From an uncultured Clostridia bacterium (GTDB lineage: Bacteria; Bacillota; Clostridia; Lachnospirales; Lachnospiraceae): 64,000 nt of DNA. The notes under the pieces are model-generated. The model worked only from the letters and a program-made list of their open reading frames with translations, was not told the origin of the DNA and ran no database searches. A program made the translations under genes and the position numbers. The DNA is taken from positions 1-64,000 of the forward strand of contig CANRWA010000008.1 of assembly GCA_947643415.1 (NCBI GenBank), read 5' to 3'. This document shows positions 60,700 through 64,000 of this stretch, piece after piece; within the stretch, counting starts at the first letter, position 1; every line of letters begins with the position of its first letter.

Positions 60700-62637
60700 C
60701 TATTCCAGTTCTTCCGCCAGGCGTTCCCATTCTTCCATTGCCTCTGAGAGGGCAGTTTCTTTTTCCTCTCTGGCAGAACTGAGTTCAGCAAGCTTATTGG
60801 CATTCGTGGCATTCTCAGGGAGAGAGAATTCTTTATCCAGGGCAGCGATCTCACTTTCCAGTGATTCGATCTGCTGCTCTATTTTATTAAACTGGTTCTC
60901 CAGCTTCCGGCGGGCTGCCGCCTGTGCTTTCTGTTCTTTCCAGTCCAGCCTGGCATCGTTCTTTGTTTCCTGCTCTTGATATGTTCCGGAAGAAGAGGCA
61001 GCATCGCTCCCAGAAATGTAAATTTGTTCTACCGTTTCTTTTTTCTCCAGATAATAAGAATAATTTCCATCATAGGAGAGGAGTTTATGGCCAGTCAGGT
61101 CAAGGATCTTCGTGGCGGTTTTATTGATAAAGTAGCGGTCGTGGGATACGTATAGCACGGTACCGGTATAATTATTCAGTGCTGTCTCCAGTATCTCCTT
61201 AGAGATAATATCAAGGTGGTTGGTAGGCTCGTCCAAAAGCAGGAAATTTGCTTTGGACAGCATTAGCTTGGCGAGTGAGACGCGCCCCCGTTCGCCTCCG
61301 CTCAGCATCTGTATTGGTTTAAATACATCCGATCCGGTAAAAAGAAACGCAGCCAGTACATTTCGTATCATGGTGTGGTTCAGATCGGGATAGTCGTCCT
61401 GGATCTCCTCAAAGATCGTTTTGTCATCGTGGAGGACCTGATGCTCCTGATCATAGTATCCAATCTCTACATTGGTGCCGGTTATGGAGACTCCGGCATC
61501 GACTGGTTCCATGCCCTGGATCATTTTCAGGAGGGTTGTCTTTCCGGTTCCATTTTGCCCCAGGATAGCAATCTTTTCCCCGCGCCTGACATCAAAAGAG
61601 ATATCTTCAAAAAGGTGGTTGTCACCAAAGCTTTTAGCAAAATTCTCTACATGGAGTACATCATTCCCACTTACACAGGATGGCGTCAGTGAGAATGACA
61701 TGGTTTTCTCATATTCAACGGGCTTTTCGATGCGTTCCATCTTATCCAGCATCTTTTCACGGCTTTCCGCACGTTTAATAGACTTCTCACGGTTAAAAGA
61801 CCGGAGTTTCTCGATGACTGCTTCCTGATGCCGGATCTCCTGCTGCTGATTATAGTATTGCTTGATCAGCGCCTCACGCAGAGCTGCTTTTTTCTCAGAA
61901 TAGCTGCTATAATTTCCGGTAAATGAAGTGACTTTTCCATGATCGACTTCTATGATCTTATCGGCGATGCGGTCGATGAAATAACGGTCGTGGGATACAA
62001 CAAGTACACTTCCTTTATAATTCAGCAGATAGCTTTCCAGCCATCGGATGGACTCAAGGTCAAGATGGTTAGTGGGCTCATCAAGAAGAAGGAGATCTGG
62101 CTCCATAAGAAGAAGCCTGCCCAGGGCAACCCGTGTTTTTTGCCCGCCGGAAAGGCGGTTAATAGCTTGATGCATGGCATCCCCTCCAAACCCAAGTCCA
62201 TTGATGACTCCAAGAACTTTACTTTTATATGAGTATCCCTCCCCGGTCTCAAAGGTGGTCTGAAGACGGTGATAGCGGTCCAGGAGTTTCTCCAGTTCAT
62301 TTCCCGTGGTGTGGGAAATTTCCTGTTCCAGTTTCCTGAGCTGATGATCCATCTCAATGACATCTGCCTTGACCGCGAGAAGTTCTTCATATATCGTATT
62401 TTGAGAATGATATCCCTGTTGCTGCGGCAGGTAGCCGATGGAAGTGTCTTTGGCACATACTACTTCACCTTCGTCAGCATCCAGTTCTCCGGTAATGATC
62501 CGGAGCAGGGTGGTCTTTCCGGCTCCATTGATGCCAACGATAGCGGCACGTTCCTGTTCATTTATGTGAAAAGTGGCATCTGCCAGGATGATCTCATCGG
62601 CAAATGCTTTTTTGATCTGATTGCATGCTAATATCAT
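60700..62637 (-). CDS. ABC-F family ATPase
   Basis: This 645-residue soluble protein has two ABC ATPase domains and no membrane part. Domain 1 has Walker A GINGAGKTT and LSGGQKTR; domain 2 has GQNGTGKTT and LSGGERGR. A linker of charged helix (about residues 235-310) joins them, and a coiled-coil tail (about 560-645) follows. ABC-F proteins act on the ribosome: some regulate translation, others protect against antibiotics. The start at 62637 (MILACNQIKKAF) is preceded by GAGGA; longer frames run into the repeat at 62663. A 145-base leader separates it from the promoter, which would allow attenuation. Confidence 0.93.
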   Translation of the reverse strand: MILACNQIKKAFADEIILADATFHINEQERAAIVGINGAGKTTLLRIITGELDADEGEVVCAKDTSIGYLPQQQGYHSQNTIYEELLAVKADVIEMDHQLRKLEQEISHTTGNELEKLLDRYHRLQTTFETGEGYSYKSKVLGVINGLGFGGDAMHQAINRLSGGQKTRVALGRLLLMEPDLLLLDEPTNHLDLESIRWLESYLLNYKGSVLVVSHDRYFIDRIADKIIEVDHGKVTSFTGNYSSYSEKKAALREALIKQYYNQQQEIRHQEAVIEKLRSFNREKSIKRAESREKMLDKMERIEKPVEYEKTMSFSLTPSCVSGNDVLHVENFAKSFGDNHLFEDISFDVRRGEKIAILGQNGTGKTTLLKMIQGMEPVDAGVSITGTNVEIGYYDQEHQVLHDDKTIFEEIQDDYPDLNHTMIRNVLAAFLFTGSDVFKPIQMLSGGERGRVSLAKLMLSKANFLLLDEPTNHLDIISKEILETALNNYTGTVLYVSHDRYFINKTATKILDLTGHKLLSYDGNYSYYLEKKETVEQIYISGSDAASSSGTYQEQETKNDARLDWKEQKAQAAARRKLENQFNKIEQQIESLESEIAALDKEFSLPENATNANKLAELSSAREEKETALSEAMEEWERLAEELE

Positions 62638-62662
62638 AGGTTCCTCATTTCCAGACTTCCCA

Positions 62663-62734
62663 GTCAAATATCCTGCGGGTACGCTTAGATGGTGCAAATA
62701 AATCTGCACCATCCTCACTTTGCCTTCGCGCGAA
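62663..62734. repeat. Dispersed 71-bp repeat, copy B
   Basis: This second copy lies in the leader of the ABC-F gene, with the hairpin GATGGTGCA/TGCACCATC and the same end CATCCTCACTTTGCC...TTCGCGCGAA as copy A. An in-frame extension of the ABC-F gene through it is translatable but is not expected in the protein. Confidence 0.75.
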
Positions 62735-62787
62735 TAAATAGATGGAAGCACTCTGATCGTGATTAACGTTACTGCTTTACTTCCGCA

Positions 62788-62816
62788 AGTATAACATAAT
62801 GGATGGAGATTGACAA
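62788..62816 (-). promoter_or_regulatory. Promoter of the ABC-F gene
   Basis: On the minus strand TTGTCA (62811-62816), a 17-base spacer and TATACT (62788-62793). Its -35 shares five bases with the -35 of the divergent rex promoter. Confidence 0.7.
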
Positions 62817-62838
62817 GATTTTCACATTTGGATATAAT
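62810..62838 (+). promoter_or_regulatory. Promoter of rex
   Basis: TTGACA (62810-62815), a 17-base spacer and TATAAT (62833-62838) form a consensus promoter. A leader of about 95 bases follows with a hairpin CTGCT...AGCAG near 62850-62880. No Rex-type site was seen over it. Confidence 0.85.
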
Positions 62839-62936
62839 AATATGTAAAAAGAGACTGCTGGCGGGGAGTGATCAGCAGCATGAACAGTAGCAGATGTCCG
62901 GTGTATCTTATGCCGGAATGGAGGAATTGACAGAAT

Positions 62937-63569
62937 ATGGACAAGAAAATATCTTCTGCGGTCATCAAGAGATTGCCGCGGTATTATAGATATCTGAGCG
63001 AACTGCTTGATCAGGAAATTGACCGCATATCATCCCAGGAATTAAGCAAACAGATGAATGTGACGGCATCTCAGATCCGGCAGGATCTCAATAATTTTGG
63101 TGGTTTTGGCCAGCAGGGGTATGGTTATAATGTAGAGATATTAAAAGGCGAGATCGGAAAGATCTTGGGGCTGGACCGGCAATATCAGGTTATCATTCTG
63201 GGGGCGGGTAATCTTGGGCAGGCATTGGCAAACTATGTTGGGTTTGAGAGACGGGGATTTATCGTCTCTGCTATTTTTGATATTGATAAAAAGAAGATTG
63301 GCCAGCCTGTTGGGAACCTGAAAGTGTATGATATGGCGGAACTTCCACAATATGTAGAAGAAAACAGTGTTGATATTGCGGCATTAACACTTCCGAAAGC
63401 AAAGGCGCCGGAGGTAGCGAAGGAACTAGATAAGATGGGGGTTCATGCTTTTTGGAATTTTGCGGCGACGGATCTGGATCTTCCATCCGAGGCAGTAGTA
63501 GAGAATGTGCATCTGGCAGAGAGTCTGATGCGTTTGTCATATAACATTGCAAATCCTGTTAAGAAATAG
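62937..63569 (+). CDS. rex: Redox-sensing transcriptional repressor Rex
   Basis: Rex senses the NADH/NAD+ ratio and leaves its operators when NADH is high. The 210-residue protein has the N-terminal winged helix (VIKRLPRYYRYLSELL, SSQELSKQMNVTASQIRQD, GGFGQQGYGYNV) and the Rossmann domain with GAGNLGQAL (from about residue 89) and FNFAATDLDLP-like C-terminal contacts (WNFAATDLDL). Length is normal. GGAGG lies about ten bases before the ATG. Candidate operators for it lie at the but promoter (20683-20700) and at the coaD/thl promoter (26450-26467). Confidence 0.96.
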   Translation: MDKKISSAVIKRLPRYYRYLSELLDQEIDRISSQELSKQMNVTASQIRQDLNNFGGFGQQGYGYNVEILKGEIGKILGLDRQYQVIILGAGNLGQALANYVGFERRGFIVSAIFDIDKKKIGQPVGNLKVYDMAELPQYVEENSVDIAALTLPKAKAPEVAKELDKMGVHAFWNFAATDLDLPSEAVVENVHLAESLMRLSYNIANPVKK

Positions 63570-63605
63570 TATTGGATATGCAGGCAGAGGGGGGTATGAT
63601 GAATA

Positions 63606-64000
63606 GTGAGAAAACAACAGGATAACAGTTTTGAAATGGCTGTCCGGAAAGCATTAAAAGGACGGGAGATTCCAATTCTTGTGTTGGATACCCGGTGGCA
63701 CAGATTATTTCCCCAGGGGGAAAAACCAGCGGATATTGAGGCGCTGGAGGAACGGTTGAATGAACTTCTTAAAAAGCAGGGGCGTCTTGTGAATGAGATC
63801 AAAGACCTGAAGAAGGCAAAGAAGAAATTGATGGACAGTATCGTGGCGGGAATGGAAGGCTCATCGGAGCGGGACAATCGGAAGAAAGAGAATCAGCAGA
63901 GACTCCTTTTAGAGACGAAAGACAGGATCCAGCAGGATTCGGATGAATTGATGGAGATTCCATATGGTATTAAGGATATCAATGAGAAATTGATGATCAT
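63606..64000 (+). CDS. Coiled-coil protein downstream of rex, cut by the window end
   Basis: A GTG at 63606 with AGAGGGGGG upstream starts a frame that is open to the end of the window (131 codons seen). The N-terminal 45 residues look globular (SFEMAVRKALKGREIPILV, then DTRWHRLFP), and the rest is a highly charged coiled coil (LEERLNELLKKQGRLV, NEIKDLKKAKKKLM). No signal peptide or membrane segment is present in the visible part. I do not recognise the family. It lies 36 bases after rex and may share its transcript. Confidence 0.7.
   Translation, partial: MRKQQDNSFEMAVRKALKGREIPILVLDTRWHRLFPQGEKPADIEALEERLNELLKKQGRLVNEIKDLKKAKKKLMDSIVAGMEGSSERDNRKKENQQRLLLETKDRIQQDSDELMEIPYGIKDINEKLMI

Noticed and set aside
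62638-62751. Longer start for the ABC-F protein (38 extra residues)
   Set aside because: The extension is the translation of the dispersed repeat and lacks a ribosome binding site; ABC-F proteins begin close to the first ATPase domain.
1-64000. CRISPR array, tRNA, rRNA, T-box leader or intact insertion sequence
   Set aside because: No regularly spaced repeats, cloverleaf sequences, T-box motifs or transposase frames were recognised by eye; a covariance search would be needed to be certain for tRNA.

Overview
The window comes from a low-to-mid GC, anaerobic Firmicute, most likely a butyrate-forming gut Lachnospiraceae (Roseburia/Coprococcus/Anaerostipes-like; genus not resolved). The grounds are a complete thl-crt-hbd-bcd-etfB-etfA cluster, a butyryl-CoA:acetate CoA-transferase, the redox repressor Rex, lysine-rich Ig-like and BspA-type surface proteins, a GGGtGRT/NifU-like pair, and purine-rich AGGAGG ribosome binding sites. 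No rRNA, tRNA, CRISPR array or intact insertion sequence was seen.

Layout. 1-7.4 kb: a GH2 glycosidase, a secreted protein of unknown function and a heterodimeric ABC exporter. 7.9-13.0 kb: a six-gene operon with an ECF sigma factor, a DUF4179-type anti-sigma protein, a lipoprotein, two membrane proteins and an ABC ATPase. 13.1-19.1 kb: a leucine-rich surface protein, a signal-less BMP-like protein coupled to a metallophosphoesterase, and a secreted esterase-MarR operon with a MarR-type palindrome at its promoter. 19.3-22.7 kb: but on the minus strand, then a lipoprotein, a PlsC-type acyltransferase and a HAD protein. 22.7-26.5 kb: a graveyard of accessory genes holding remnants of an AlbA_2/Schlafen-like ATPase, a ParE-type toxin-antitoxin pair, a GNAT protein, a DUF1016 nuclease, a BspA protein and a SWIM zinc-finger protein, with one apparently intact VapBC-like module. 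26.5-33.1 kb: coaD followed by the butyryl-CoA pathway. 33.1-37.1 kb: a small-protein/coiled-coil/glycosyltransferase/GH5/lipoprotein cluster. 37.2-42.5 kb: glmS (minus), then a sugar-binding lipoprotein paired with a chemoreceptor. 42.6-52.7 kb: aroB, lemA, a DUF2207 protein, sbcDC, a hexapeptide-repeat protein and the GGGtGRT pair. 52.8-64 kb: CapA, an iron alcohol dehydrogenase, an Ig-like protein, lepA-hemW, a sodium symporter, an ABC-F protein, rex and a truncated coiled-coil gene.

How it fits together. Thl, Hbd, Crt, Bcd and EtfAB turn two acetyl-CoA into butyryl-CoA while oxidising NADH, and But exchanges the CoA with acetate to release butyrate. Close matches to the clostridial Rex operator lie over the -10 of the but promoter and over the -35 of the promoter ahead of coaD-thl, and rex itself is at 62.9 kb, so the window appears to hold a regulator and two of its target promoters. 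Two families of short non-coding dispersed repeats are also present: one around a TTAGCTYAAY core, and one of about 71 bp ending in TTCGCGCGAA.
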